NCBI GenBank assembly: GCA_017456905.1
Contig: JAFTIL010000098.1
Span: 1 to 64,000, forward strand
Origin: Clostridia bacterium
Lineage (GTDB): Bacteria > Bacillota > Clostridia > Oscillospirales > CAG-272
Length of the DNA: 64,000 nucleotides
Reading direction: 5' to 3'
Shown here: piece by piece, positions 1 to 8,152 of the stretch
Position numbering within the stretch: the stretch's first letter is position 1
Layout of the letters: every line of letters starts with the position of its first letter
Program-made: the position numbers and the translations under genes
The notes under the pieces: generated by a model
Database searches by the model: none
What the model saw: only the letters and a program-made list of their open reading frames with translations
Told to the model about the DNA's origin: nothing

Positions 1-2
1 AG

Positions 3-479
3 AAGTATATCGAGGACTACAAGCGCCTCCAGGCCTGCGGCGAGACCATGTGGATCTACACCTGCGGCTTCCCCGGGGGCTACTGCATGAACCGCATCAT
101 CGACCTGCCCCTGCCGGCCAGCCGTCTGCCCATGTGGATGTGCTATAAGTACGATGCCCCCGGCTTCCTCCATTGGGGTTACCATGTCCACAACCCCGAG
201 GGCCGCTTTGACACCAACTACCACACCGACGGGGTCAGTTACCCCGCAGGCAACGGCCACGTGGTCTACCCCATGGGAGATACGGTCCGGTACGGCGTCC
301 GCGCCCACCTGCAGAGAGCGGGAGCCGTTGACTACGAGCTGCTTCACATCCTGGGCAAAAAGGACAAGGCCAAGGCTCTTGAGCTGATCCATAAAGTCTG
401 CCGCACCTTTGACGATTACGAGTTCTCCTACGAGGCGATGGACAACGTGCGCCGCGAGCTGCTGGAGGCCATCGGCTGA
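3..479 (+). CDS. DUF4091-type protein, C-terminal part (5' end outside window)
   Basis: The reading frame is open from base 3, so this is the 3' part of a longer gene. The visible 158 residues carry the pattern W-x-Y-x-C-G-x-P followed by N-x-I-I-D-L-P-L, R-L-P-M-W and G-F-L-H-W-G. That is what I associate with the C-terminal DUF4091 domain of glycoside-hydrolase-like proteins of carbohydrate-degrading gut bacteria. The end is a helical tail (KAKALELIHKVC onward). A GH43 enzyme follows on the same strand, which fits a polysaccharide-use role. The catalytic part, if any, lies upstream of the window, so substrate and activity cannot be stated. Confidence 0.7.
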   Translation, partial: KYIEDYKRLQACGETMWIYTCGFPGGYCMNRIIDLPLPASRLPMWMCYKYDAPGFLHWGYHVHNPEGRFDTNYHTDGVSYPAGNGHVVYPMGDTVRYGVRAHLQRAGAVDYELLHILGKKDKAKALELIHKVCRTFDDYEFSYEAMDNVRRELLEAIG

Positions 480-500
480 GGAGACGAAACCCCTTCCGAG

Positions 501-668
501 ATGCCCGCCGGGGTTTGGGTACAGAGCCTCATCGGTGATGAAGTGACCGACTGCACAAACCGTTTCGTGTCGGGGAATACCGTCATCTTGACGGCGGAGG
601 ATATGAACACCTTGTTTGCTACGGATGACCAAACCGCACCTGCTCTACATGTCCGATTTGAGTTTTGA
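501..668 (+). CDS. Small unrecognised ORF, possible gene remnant
   Basis: A 55-codon frame from ATG 501 to TGA 668. It is in the same frame as the DUF4091 gene and continues without interruption from that gene's TGA stop at 477-479. The product has ordinary protein composition (starts MPAGVWVQSLIGDE, ends LHVRFEF). No good ribosome binding site precedes the ATG. It could be a tail cut off from the upstream gene by a nonsense change, a decayed fragment of another gene, or chance. I do not recognise a family. Confidence 0.3.
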   Translation: MPAGVWVQSLIGDEVTDCTNRFVSGNTVILTAEDMNTLFATDDQTAPALHVRFEF

Positions 669-692
669 TTACCAATAAGGAGAAAAATATTT

Positions 693-1535
693 ATGAAGTG
701 CTCTGATATCAATATCCGCGACCCCTTCGTCGTATATAAGGATGGAACCTACTATATGTACGGAACCCGTGCCGCAAACTTTGGCCAGGGGACCGGCGGC
801 TTTGACGTGTATACGTCCACCGATTTGGAAACCTGGAGTGATCCCATCCCCTGCTTTGATTCCGAAAAATACGGTATGAACCGCTGCGTCAACTGGGCTC
901 CCGAGGTACATGAGTATAAAGGCGCCTACTATATGTTCGCCACCTTCACCCGCAAGTGCGGTCTGCGCGCCACCTTCGTTCTGCGCTCCGACAGTCTGCT
1001 GGGCCCCTTTGTCCCTCACAGCAAGAGCGGGGTGACCCCCACCGAATGGGAATGCCTGGACGGCACGCTGTACATTGCCCCAAACGGCGACCCCTATATC
1101 GTATTCTGCCACGAGCATACCCAGATCATCGACGGAACCATTTGCTATCGCCGCCTGAGCGAGGATCTGTCCGAGGGCATCGGCGAGGCTACCGTCCTGT
1201 TCAACGCCGCCTCGGTAGAGGGGGTTGACCCCGTCATGGGCGACCACTTTGTTACCGACGGCCCCTTTATGTTCCGTTCGGAGACGGGGGAATTGTTCAT
1301 GATCTGGTCCTCCTTTGTGCAGGGAAGATATGCCGAATATCTCGTGAAATTTGCCGGCGGAGAGCTGGGAAGGAATTTTGAGCATCTGGATCCCCTGGTC
1401 ACCAGCGACGGCGGCCACGGTATGATCTTCCATTCGGGCGACAAGCTCTACCTTACCTTCCATTCACCCAACGCATCCGGGCAGGAGCATCCTGTGTTCC
1501 TTGCGATCCAAGATATGGGAAATTGCCTTGTGTGA
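693..1535 (+). CDS. Glycoside hydrolase family 43-like protein
   Basis: The 280-residue product has the five-bladed beta-propeller pattern of GH43 (beta-xylosidases and alpha-L-arabinofuranosidases). The early R-D-P-F-V motif gives the expected catalytic-base Asp10. Repeated blade motifs follow (D-G-T-Y-Y-M-Y-G, S-T-D-L-E-T-W, A-P-E-V, G-A-Y-Y-M-F), and D123 in C-L-D-G-T suits the pKa-modulating Asp. At the usual general-acid position the sequence reads T-D-G-P, with Asp189 where many GH43 enzymes have Glu. No signal peptide is visible, so it should act in the cytoplasm on imported oligosaccharides. The ribosome binding site AAGGAG lies before ATG 693. A terminator hairpin follows the gene. 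Confidence 0.85.
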   Translation: MKCSDINIRDPFVVYKDGTYYMYGTRAANFGQGTGGFDVYTSTDLETWSDPIPCFDSEKYGMNRCVNWAPEVHEYKGAYYMFATFTRKCGLRATFVLRSDSLLGPFVPHSKSGVTPTEWECLDGTLYIAPNGDPYIVFCHEHTQIIDGTICYRRLSEDLSEGIGEATVLFNAASVEGVDPVMGDHFVTDGPFMFRSETGELFMIWSSFVQGRYAEYLVKFAGGELGRNFEHLDPLVTSDGGHGMIFHSGDKLYLTFHSPNASGQEHPVFLAIQDMGNCLV

Positions 1536-1547
1536 AATCAAACAGAC

Positions 1548-1588
1548 AGGCGCGCAACTCATATGAGCTGCGCGCCTACTTATTTTTT
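1548..1588 (+). terminator. Rho-independent terminator of the GH43 gene
   Basis: Stem AGGCGCGCA (1548-1556) pairs with TGCGCGCCT (1569-1577) around a self-complementary loop, followed by a T-rich run to 1588. It begins 12 bases after the GH43 stop. Confidence 0.8.
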
Positions 1589-1591
1589 GCA

Positions 1592-1634
1592 AAGAAAAAA
1601 CCAACCTAAATTGAATGGTTCAATTTAGGTTGGT
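1592..1634 (-). terminator. Terminator of the tRNA pair
   Basis: A 15-bp perfect stem (1601-1615 with 1619-1633). Read on the minus strand it is followed by TTTTTTC, directly downstream of the tRNA-Glu 3' end. Confidence 0.8.
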
Positions 1635-1636
1635 AA

Positions 1637-1711
1637 TGGTGACCCGGACGGGAATCGAACCCGTGTTACCGCCGTGAAAGGGCGGTGTCTTAGCCGCTTG
1701 ACCACCGGGCC
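1637..1711 (-). tRNA. tRNA-Glu (anticodon TTC)
   Basis: The minus strand folds as a complete cloverleaf. The acceptor stem GGCCCGG pairs with CCGGGTC (one G-U). The anticodon stem CCGCC/GGCGG encloses a loop with TTC, and the T arm contains GGTTCGATTCC. The 3' CCA is encoded (complement of 1637-1639). It is co-transcribed with the tRNA-Met just upstream on the minus strand. Confidence 0.93.
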
Positions 1712-1720
1712 ATATAAAAT

Positions 1721-1750
1721 CGCAGTTGTCATCCTTTGACGACAACTGCG
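1721..1750 (-). other. Hairpin between the two tRNAs
   Basis: A 10-bp perfect inverted repeat (CGCAGTTGTC with GACAACTGCG) lies exactly between the tRNA genes. On the minus strand it is followed by ATTTTAT. It may be a processing signal or a weak terminator that lowers tRNA-Glu relative to tRNA-Met. Confidence 0.5.
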
Positions 1751-1751
1751 C

Positions 1752-1828
1752 TGGTAGCGGAAACCGGATTTGAACCTGTGACCTACCGGGTATGAACCGG
1801 TTGCTCTAGCCAGCTGAGCTATTCCGCC
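1752..1828 (-). tRNA. tRNA-Met (anticodon CAT), elongator type
   Basis: Cloverleaf on the minus strand: acceptor GGCGGAA with TTCCGCT (one G-U at the end), D arm AGCTCAGCTGGCTAGAGC, anticodon loop TTCATAC, T arm AGGTTCAAATC, encoded CCA. The paired first base and the absence of the three G-C pairs of initiator tRNA point to elongator Met. A CAT anticodon modified to read Ile (lysidine) cannot be fully excluded by eye. Confidence 0.88.
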
Positions 1829-1851
1829 ATGCGTTTTCACAACGCTCGATT

Positions 1852-1880
1852 ATTATATCACAGACATCTATTTTTGTCAA
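1852..1880 (-). promoter_or_regulatory. Sigma-70/SigA promoter of the tRNA pair
   Basis: Minus strand TTGACA (1875-1880) and TATAAT (1852-1857) are separated by 17 bases, a perfect consensus 24 bases upstream of the tRNA-Met 5' end. Confidence 0.85.
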
Positions 1881-1981
1881 GCGTTTTTTGAAATTTTTTT
1901 AAAAAACTCTAAAATTTTGACAAGTTTGGTGATTTTGACCTTTTTCGGCAGATCTTGCCCCAGCGCATTCGTGAAATTGAC

Positions 1982-2011
1982 TTGACAAACACCACGTTTA
2001 TATGTTATAAT
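1982..2011 (+). promoter_or_regulatory. Promoter of the lipoprotein glycosidase gene
   Basis: TTGACA (1982-1987), an 18-base spacer and TATAAT (2006-2011), 45 bases upstream of ATG 2056. Confidence 0.8.
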
Positions 2012-2055
2012 TCCCTTGTTATCATAAATTATACCCGAAAGAGAGGTATCATATA

Positions 2056-4242
2056 ATGAAGAAACGGAACGGACGAAAGCTTTCCCGCTTTTTGCTCTTA
2101 CTTACTCTTTTAATGTTGGGCGTGTGCCTGCTGGTCGCTTGTGGAGAAGGCGGTGTTACCGAGACCACCCCCGCTACCGACACGCCCACTGATGCAACCA
2201 CCGAGCCCGTCACCGACGCGCCTGCTGAGCCCGTCGATACGACAGCATCTACTGATGCCTCCGCTGATACCACGCCTGAGGTGACAGAAGCTCTCACCGA
2301 GGAATTGAAGGGCTGGGAGCAGGATACCGGTAAGTTCAACGACGGTATTGTTGACTATGAGATGGTGATAGATAAGCAGGTTCATTCCGCCTATCCCGAC
2401 GATCAACTGGGCCGGCTTATGAGCAAGGGAGATGCGGGTGTTATCAACACCTTCCATGCCGATTTCTCCGATAACGATGCCACCTGCGGCGGCAATGCAA
2501 CCGTCCGCGCAACCGGCGCCACGGATTGCCGTGACGGCGTACTGTATTCACCCTTCGACGCCAATTCTCCCACGCTGACGGGCGGTAGCTGGACCACCTG
2601 GGCACCCAATCCCTCTTCCTCAGTGAAGACCTACAAGCAAGCACAGTTGTCCTTGGATTGGTCCATTGTCTCGGCAGGTGACGGCGCTTGGCTGAACGCC
2701 GTTTGGGGCTGTTATGTCAGCAACTATTCCTTCAAAATCCCCGACAATCCCGGTGATGGTCTGTGGATCTCCTTCAACCCTGTGGGTAATAAGATCTCGA
2801 TCTATCATCCCGATGATGCTTCTTGGCCAGCAGCCTGGGCGCACGTTCCCGTAGAGGAGGGAATGTTGAACGGCAAGCACCATGTGGATATCATCACGTC
2901 CCCCGATTACTCCACCTACGTTTATGTCACTCCCGAGGGTGGTGACACGGCAAGATTGGTCTGCACCGTCCTGTTTGCGGACGGCAAGATCAGCGTTTAC
3001 AATGAGGCCAATGAAATGATCAAAGAATCCAATTGTACAACGAATGCACTTCAAGGCGAGCATTACTCTCTGTTCGTTCACGGCGGCGGCGGTGCCCAGA
3101 TCGACAATCTGGACCTTTATGCCGCATCCAAGGGCGATACGGTTGAAACTGTGACCGTCACCGCTACACCCACCGAGGGCAATAGCCTTGGTCTGGACAT
3201 CACCGATAAGACAGACCTGGTCTCCATTTGTTACTCGGTTTGGTTCGATGCCATTTTGGGTAAGTCCTACGGCTATGTGGATCGCTGGCACAACATTACA
3301 GAGATCCTGGCAGGGAACCAGGAGTGGGGCGGTTCTCCCTCCTTCCACTACTGGGCAAAGCCCGCTCTCGGCTATTACTGTAGCTCCAACAAAGAAGTTA
3401 TTCGCACCCACATGACCCAGCTTTATACTGCAGGTGTGGATTTCATCATCATTGACCTGACCAATGCGGGCGACGGCTATCTCGGTAGCTCTGCATGGAT
3501 CGAGTACATTCAGAAGCCTATGGATGCCATCCTGGATACCATCATGGAGATGCGTGCCGAGGGTCTGGGTACCCCCTACGTAGTCTTCTGGGTTGGTGAC
3601 GGTAATGGTCCTCTCTACAAAGAGCTCTACGATAAGTATCATGCCGTGGAAAAGTGGAAGGACTGCTTCGTTTACTGGGACGGCAAGCCTCTGATGCTGA
3701 CGACCCACAAGACTCCCGCGGACTTCCCCTATCCAGATCTTTTCACCGTCCGCTCCATGTGGGGTCTGGGCGTCAAGTACGATCAGGGTCAGTGGAGCTT
3801 CCTGAGTATCAACAACAAGGATAAGGTCACCAATGGCCCCGACGGAAAGCCCGAGCAGGTCAGCGTGGCGGTTGCCTCCCAGGAGACCTATATGTCCATG
3901 CCCACCGCTCACGGCCGTGAGGGCGGTATGTTCTGGTACGCCCAGTGGTGTACTGCCTTTGAGTACCATCCCAAGATCGTCACTCTGACATGGTGGAACG
4001 AGTGGACCGCTCAGCGCCTGGACATCGGCGGTGGTCAGTACGTCTTCACCGATAACTACAACGAGTTCTACAGCCGTGATATTGAACCCATGGAGGGTGG
4101 CCACGGAGATCAGTACTACCAGTGGATGATTAAGTATATTTCTGCCTACAAGGGCGGTTTGGAGTGCCCTGTTCTCATCGAGGACGAATACCGGGAAAAG
4201 CTCGAGAAGTTTATGAAGAAGTATGAGAGAGGCCAGAACTGA
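2056..4242 (+). CDS. Lipoprotein with GH71/GH99-like catalytic region
   Basis: A 728-residue exported lipoprotein. The N-terminus is basic, then hydrophobic, then L-V-A-C with Cys29 as the lipid anchor. A Thr/Pro/Glu/Asp-rich linker spans about residues 32-90. Residues around 100-370 look like a beta-sandwich (concanavalin/LamG-like) domain. The C-terminal half looks like a TIM barrel, with the pattern H-M-T-Q-L-Y-T-A-G-V-D-F-I-I-I-D-L and a late T-W-W-N-E-W. These are reminiscent of GH71/GH99-type endo-acting glycosidases; I am sure of the general fold type but not of the family. The ribosome binding site is GAGAGG before ATG 2056. A lipoprotein amidase follows 48 bases downstream, so the pair may act together at the cell surface. 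Confidence 0.6.
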   Translation: MKKRNGRKLSRFLLLLTLLMLGVCLLVACGEGGVTETTPATDTPTDATTEPVTDAPAEPVDTTASTDASADTTPEVTEALTEELKGWEQDTGKFNDGIVDYEMVIDKQVHSAYPDDQLGRLMSKGDAGVINTFHADFSDNDATCGGNATVRATGATDCRDGVLYSPFDANSPTLTGGSWTTWAPNPSSSVKTYKQAQLSLDWSIVSAGDGAWLNAVWGCYVSNYSFKIPDNPGDGLWISFNPVGNKISIYHPDDASWPAAWAHVPVEEGMLNGKHHVDIITSPDYSTYVYVTPEGGDTARLVCTVLFADGKISVYNEANEMIKESNCTTNALQGEHYSLFVHGGGGAQIDNLDLYAASKGDTVETVTVTATPTEGNSLGLDITDKTDLVSICYSVWFDAILGKSYGYVDRWHNITEILAGNQEWGGSPSFHYWAKPALGYYCSSNKEVIRTHMTQLYTAGVDFIIIDLTNAGDGYLGSSAWIEYIQKPMDAILDTIMEMRAEGLGTPYVVFWVGDGNGPLYKELYDKYHAVEKWKDCFVYWDGKPLMLTTHKTPADFPYPDLFTVRSMWGLGVKYDQGQWSFLSINNKDKVTNGPDGKPEQVSVAVASQETYMSMPTAHGREGGMFWYAQWCTAFEYHPKIVTLTWWNEWTAQRLDIGGGQYVFTDNYNEFYSRDIEPMEGGHGDQYYQWMIKYISAYKGGLECPVLIEDEYREKLEKFMKKYERGQN

Positions 4243-4290
4243 TAAAGATCATCTCTGAAATATTATTCCATCAACCGAAAGGTTAATATT

Positions 4291-5253
4291 ATGAAATTAA
4301 GTATATTACGCCAGCTCAGGCGGTTGCTTAGTCTTGGGCTGATCACTGTTACCATTTTTTCATTTGCCTCTTGTGCAACTTGGACCAGTATTTGGGAACG
4401 ACCAATGGAAACGGATATCGACTCGAACCTGTTGGTGATTCCCGGTTCGGGTGGCCCCGAGGACACCTACGTTCCCTTTGAGGGAGCCGTGGATTATACG
4501 GGTGAAGCGCACGAGGGAACGGATATCTATTACGTGGGCACAGGTGCCCGCCGCGAGCAGATCATCGTCATCGACGCAGGCCATCAGGCTGAGGGGAGCT
4601 CTGCCAAGGAGCCCAACGGCCCAGGGTCTGAAGAGATGAAGGCCGAGGTTTCCTGGGGGGCGGAAGGTGCTTATTCGGGTGATGAACACGCCCTCAATCT
4701 GGAGGTTGCGCTCCTGCTTCGCGACGAGCTTATCGCCCGCGGCTATAGTGTGGTCATGATCCGTGAGACCGCCAACGTAAATATCAGTAATATGGCGCGT
4801 GCGGAAATTGCCAATAAATACAACGCCGCCGCTTACGTGCGTATTCATGCCAACTTTTACGAGGATACCACCATGCAGGGGGCTATGACCATCTGCCATT
4901 CTGAAAATAATCCCTATCCCGATTGTGCCGCCACCTATGATGAAAGCCGTCTCCTGTCAGAGCGTATCCTTCAGGCCTTTTGCAAGACCACGGGTATGCA
5001 GCAGATGGAGATCCGTGAGATGGACGATCTGACGGGTACCAATTGGTCCAAGGTCCCTACCACCTTAGTGGAGATGGGCTTCCTTTCCAATAAATCCGAC
5101 GATATGCTCATGGCCACCAAGTATTTCAAGGAGCAGGCCGCCAAGGGTATGGCAGACGGACTGGACGCTTACTTTACCATCATGGACTCCCGCGTAGAGG
5201 CCCAGAGCGAGCAAGCCGCTGCCCGAGAAGAGGCTGAGGCCGTTGAACCCTGA
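4291..5253 (+). CDS. N-acetylmuramoyl-L-alanine amidase (Amidase_3), lipoprotein
   Basis: The 320-residue product has a signal peptide ending F-A-S-C with lipobox Cys28 and a short linker. An Amidase_3 domain covers about residues 90-295. The zinc and catalytic set is visible: H98 in I-D-A-G-H, E132 before the A-L-N-L-E-V-A helix, H186 in R-I-H-A-N, and E261 in V-E-M-G-F-L-S-N. This family cuts the amide between MurNAc and the stem peptide. The membrane anchor points to cell-wall turnover or division. The C-terminus ends in an Ala/Glu-rich tail. It lies 48 bases after the glycosidase gene with no promoter seen between, and a strong terminator follows. Confidence 0.88.
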   Translation: MKLSILRQLRRLLSLGLITVTIFSFASCATWTSIWERPMETDIDSNLLVIPGSGGPEDTYVPFEGAVDYTGEAHEGTDIYYVGTGARREQIIVIDAGHQAEGSSAKEPNGPGSEEMKAEVSWGAEGAYSGDEHALNLEVALLLRDELIARGYSVVMIRETANVNISNMARAEIANKYNAAAYVRIHANFYEDTTMQGAMTICHSENNPYPDCAATYDESRLLSERILQAFCKTTGMQQMEIREMDDLTGTNWSKVPTTLVEMGFLSNKSDDMLMATKYFKEQAAKGMADGLDAYFTIMDSRVEAQSEQAAAREEAEAVEP

Positions 5254-5283
5254 AAAGCAAACGTAAAACATAGGGGTGACCAT

Positions 5284-5316
5284 AAAAGCCCGTCCGATCA
5301 ACGGACGGGCTTTTAA
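5284..5316 (+). terminator. Terminator of the amidase operon
   Basis: Stem AAAAGCCCGTCC (5284-5295) pairs with GGACGGGCTTTT (5303-5314), with the T run inside the 3' arm. Confidence 0.9.
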
Positions 5317-5349
5317 ATATCAAAATGTTAAAAAAATGTTATAACGCTA

Positions 5350-5378
5350 TTGACAAAAGGCAAATAATCCCTTATAAT
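5350..5378 (+). promoter_or_regulatory. Promoter of the small membrane protein gene
   Basis: TTGACA (5350-5355), 17-base spacer, TATAAT (5373-5378). Confidence 0.85.
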
Positions 5379-5424
5379 TACAAAAGGAAAGTTTTTACCC
5401 AAAAGAAGTAAGGTTAACCGATCG

Positions 5425-5778
5425 ATGAAAAAGCTGATAAAAAAGATTCTGAACAAGGTCAAAGAGTTTTTTAAATGGGTCTGGAAGGAATGCAAGGATT
5501 GGCACACCCTGGTGTTGCTCGGAATTGTATGCCTTGTTTTAAGCTCGCCCATCTGGATTTGCTATATCCTTGGCTTTATCTTTGATTGGGCGTGGGCATT
5601 TTGGGTGGCTACGGCCGTGTGGGGCTTCTGGATGCTCCCCGGTGCGCCCTTTTTCGCGCTGTCGATCTCTATTACCTTGGCCATCAAAAAGATTGTTCAG
5701 AAGGTCAGGAAAAAACGACTTGCTTCGGGTGAAAATAGCGAGGCCGGTGAGACAGACACGGTTGAAGAACAAGAATAA
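5425..5778 (+). CDS. Small membrane protein of unknown function
   Basis: A 117-residue protein with a Lys-rich amphipathic N-terminus (about 1-25), about three hydrophobic segments (about 28-50, 53-70 and 74-90) rich in Trp, and a charged C-terminal tail with many Glu residues. It has its own consensus promoter and terminator, so it is a single-gene transcript. The ATG at 5425 follows a weak purine-rich stretch. I do not recognise a family. The next gene also encodes an unknown membrane protein and faces it. Confidence 0.65.
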   Translation: MKKLIKKILNKVKEFFKWVWKECKDWHTLVLLGIVCLVLSSPIWICYILGFIFDWAWAFWVATAVWGFWMLPGAPFFALSISITLAIKKIVQKVRKKRLASGENSEAGETDTVEEQE

Positions 5779-5783
5779 TGAAT

Positions 5784-5825
5784 AAGGCAACAAGTACGAA
5801 AGACGTACCTGTTGCCTTGTTTTTA
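5784..5825 (+). terminator. Terminator between convergent membrane-protein genes
   Basis: A 14-bp stem (5784-5797 with 5805-5818, one G-U) followed by GTTTTTA. It ends at the stop codon of the converging gene. Confidence 0.8.
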
Positions 5826-6665
5826 TGGGGAGACGTTGAACAGATCGTAGAGCTTTGCGATCTCGTCGGCGTCAAGTTTGTGGTCGAGGATGTATTCATC
5901 AATATCCTCCGTGCCCTCATATGCAATCACCGAGGCAGGGAAAGCGGCTTTGATCTCCAACATGGTGTCAAGATCGGGTCTGTATTGATATCTCTTGCCG
6001 TCATAGGTGGTGAGCGTGACGTATTTTCTCCAGCCGCCCGAGGAATACCGCCCGCCTGCGTAGAAGCGGATGGAGAAGTTCACGGTCGTGACGTCTTCAG
6101 CCTCGTAGTGTCTGATCTCGGAATTGAAGGCATTATAGACGCTGATGCTCATGTCTTCATGCAAGACATCTCGCCCAAAAAGAGAAAAGGGAAGGAATGC
6201 TGTGCAGATGGCAAAGCATATGATCACCGCGATTACGCTTTGTTTGCGGAATTTCTTATGCGAGGGGCGCTCGGGTTTTAAAACCGGATACTTTTTCTTC
6301 CTGAACAGGGGATATACCTCGGTGTACCCGGGCGAGCCGTAGGGGAAATCCTTCAGACCGAAAAAGGGCTGTTTTTTAATACGAAAGTTTTCAACGGTGG
6401 CGATTGCGGCGACCACAATGAATAGAAGCATGGGAGCGCACCATAGGACAGAAGCGCGTGCATCAGAGCAGATCACCGTGCTGTCGGACAAGGCGATGGT
6501 TCTGTACAGCATAAACCATCCGAAGAAAAACACAAAGGGGAGCGCGATGGCTATGACCCATAGAAACCCGTGGATACACTTGTCAAGGGGGGAGAGCGGC
6601 GGTTTTTTCAGAGCCGCTTTTTTCTTCTTTTTCTTGTACCTGCTTTTTGGCTTGCCTCGGGCCAT
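5823..6665 (-). CDS. Membrane protein of unknown function
   Basis: 280 residues. A strongly basic N-terminus (run of Lys at 11-16) is followed by predicted membrane segments at about 31-53, 71-91 and 143-163. A soluble C-terminal domain of about 115 residues is rich in aromatic and charged residues (F-Y-A-G-G-R-Y-S-S-G-G and K-R-Y-Q-Y-R-P-D-L). The ribosome binding site AAAGGAG precedes the ATG (complement of 6663-6665), and a consensus promoter lies upstream. No family recognised. Two membrane segments, a linker, a third segment and an outer domain would fit a sensor or envelope protein, but that is guesswork. Confidence 0.65.
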   Translation of the reverse strand: MARGKPKSRYKKKKKKAALKKPPLSPLDKCIHGFLWVIAIALPFVFFFGWFMLYRTIALSDSTVICSDARASVLWCAPMLLFIVVAAIATVENFRIKKQPFFGLKDFPYGSPGYTEVYPLFRKKKYPVLKPERPSHKKFRKQSVIAVIICFAICTAFLPFSLFGRDVLHEDMSISVYNAFNSEIRHYEAEDVTTVNFSIRFYAGGRYSSGGWRKYVTLTTYDGKRYQYRPDLDTMLEIKAAFPASVIAYEGTEDIDEYILDHKLDADEIAKLYDLFNVSP

Positions 6666-6707
6666 GTCGGACTCCTTTCTTGCTGTTTAACATTTCCTGT
6701 TTATTTG

Positions 6708-6736
6708 ATTATACCACAAGTTCGTTTGATTGTCAA
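6708..6736 (-). promoter_or_regulatory. Promoter of the 280-residue membrane protein
   Basis: Minus strand TTGACA (6731-6736), 17-base spacer, TATAAT (6708-6713). It is divergent from the rnpB promoter about 50 bases away. Confidence 0.85.
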
Positions 6737-6783
6737 TAGTGAGAGAAAAATAATTTTGACTTTTTGAGATACTTTTATTTCCC

Positions 6784-6812
6784 TTGACAAATCCCCGAAA
6801 TCGTGCTATAAT
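6784..6812 (+). promoter_or_regulatory. rnpB promoter
   Basis: TTGACA (6784-6789), 17 bases, TATAAT (6807-6812), placing the transcript start close to 6820. Confidence 0.88.
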
Positions 6813-6819
6813 ACCGACG

Positions 6820-7200
6820 CAGGTCTGTCGGGCGGCCGCGCGGTATCACGCCGAAAGGTATTACCGCGAGGAAAGTCCGGGCATCACAGGGCAGGGTAGC
6901 TGATAACGTCAGCCGCGGGCAACCGCCGGAAAAGGGCAACAGAAATAGACCGCCTCCCACGGGAGGTAAGGATGGAAAGGCGAGGTAAGAGCTCACCCAC
7001 TTCTACGGTAACGTAGATTTGCTGTAAACTCTACCTGATGCAACACCCCGTCGTTGATCTTACGATCCACTTGACCCGAGTGCGAAAGGGCGAGGGGTGG
7101 CATGGGGCGAAAGCCACGGAGCTTTTCGGTGACGGAAAGCAAAGATAGATGGTCGCCGAACCCGAAAGGGGGAACAGAACCCGGCTTATAGACAGGGCTG
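6820..7200 (+). ncRNA. rnpB: RNase P RNA (bacterial class A-like)
   Basis: The catalytic RNA of RNase P, which matures tRNA 5' ends. Diagnostic conserved stretches are present in order: GAGGAAAGTCCGGGC near the 5' end, ACAGAAA, GAGGTAAGAGCTCACC, GCAACACCCC, and the 3' block AGATAGATGGTCGCC with ACAGAACCCGGCTTA. Helix P1 forms between 6820-6829 and 7191-7200 with one mismatch, which sets the ends. A consensus promoter precedes it and an intrinsic terminator follows at once. Confidence 0.95.
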
Positions 7201-7201
7201 T

Positions 7202-7238
7202 AAAAAAGCAGGATCGCTTGGCGGTCCTGCTTTTTTAC
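7202..7238 (+). terminator. rnpB terminator
   Basis: AAAAAAGCAGGATCGC pairs with GCGGTCCTGCTTTTTT around a 3-base loop (7202-7236). Confidence 0.92.
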
Positions 7239-7276
7239 ACTTATATTATACCACAAAAACCTCAAAAAGTCAAGTC

Positions 7277-7304
7277 TTGTAATTATTTATCTTTCGTGTA
7301 TAAT
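7277..7304 (+). promoter_or_regulatory. Probable promoter of the Sel1-repeat gene
   Basis: TTGTAA (7277-7282), 16-base spacer, TATAAT (7299-7304), 36 bases before ATG 7340. Confidence 0.6.
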
Positions 7305-7339
7305 ATAATTACGAGATGAAATGACGGGAGAGAGTACAC

Positions 7340-8140
7340 ATGGAGAAATTCGATCACAACAGGCGTATCAAGGCCGACGCGGCTTTTGTGCAGGGAGATT
7401 ATGAAGCCGCCTTTTGGGGGTATTTTGAAGGAGCGGTGGATTTTGGTGATGCCCGTTCGGCCTTCAATCTGGCCTTTATGTATCATCAAGGCTACCACAC
7501 CCCGCGCAACTATGTTTGGGCGCGGAAATATTATCACTTGGCCTCCTATCACTTTGGTGGCGAGGCAAAATTCAACCTGGCCCTCATGCACATGAGAGGA
7601 CAGGGAGGGGACACCGATCACCGCATGGCTTATGATCTCATGAAAGCCTCGGCAGCGGAAGGCTGTGTTCACGCCCAGATGTACCTTGGCGTCGCTTATA
7701 CCTTGGGCTGTATCTTCGATCCCGTGGAGACCGAGTGCATCTCTCTTATCCCGTTTCCCCGTGTCATCAAGCGCGAAAACAGCGCTCTGCTTTTGTCGGG
7801 AGCAAATAGCGATCCGTCCTTAGAGGACAAGCGCTTTGAGATCATTGAAGCCGACGGCGATAATGCTGTGGAAATGTTCCGATTGGCCTCTGAGCAGGAG
7901 GACGACACCTACATCGAACAAGAGGTTGGACAGGCTAAATTTGAGATGGGCCGCGCCATCGTCGAAGGACTGGGCTCGGAGTACGACCCGCAGAAGGGAT
8001 ATAAGCTCATGGAAACTGCAGCTCTCACACACGATTGCAAGGACGCCCTGCGGTATCTCCATAAGAATGCCCCTGCCGCCAAGGTTTATGGCATTAACAC
8101 GCGAAGGATCGCTTTGCTTCTCGGAGAGGCGGAGGAATGA
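7340..8140 (+). CDS. Sel1-like (TPR-type) repeat protein
   Basis: 266 residues built of Sel1-like repeats, each a helix pair with the spacing A-x-x-x-L-A/G-x-x-Y-x-x-G. Examples are S-A-F-N-L-A-F-M-Y-H-Q-G, A-K-F-N-L-A-L-M-H-M-R-G and A-Q-M-Y-L-G-V-A-Y. A less regular insert at about 130-180 separates the front repeats from the rear ones (E-M-G-R-A-I-V-E-G-L-G). Such proteins are protein-protein scaffolds. No signal peptide is seen. It is a single gene with its own promoter, and neighbours give no clue to a partner. Confidence 0.75.
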   Translation: MEKFDHNRRIKADAAFVQGDYEAAFWGYFEGAVDFGDARSAFNLAFMYHQGYHTPRNYVWARKYYHLASYHFGGEAKFNLALMHMRGQGGDTDHRMAYDLMKASAAEGCVHAQMYLGVAYTLGCIFDPVETECISLIPFPRVIKRENSALLLSGANSDPSLEDKRFEIIEADGDNAVEMFRLASEQEDDTYIEQEVGQAKFEMGRAIVEGLGSEYDPQKGYKLMETAALTHDCKDALRYLHKNAPAAKVYGINTRRIALLLGEAEE

Positions 8141-8152
8141 AAAGGACGATCG

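Noticed and set aside
1637..1828. tRNA-linked integrated element
   Set aside because: No integrase, no duplicated tRNA 3' end and ordinary genes on both sides.
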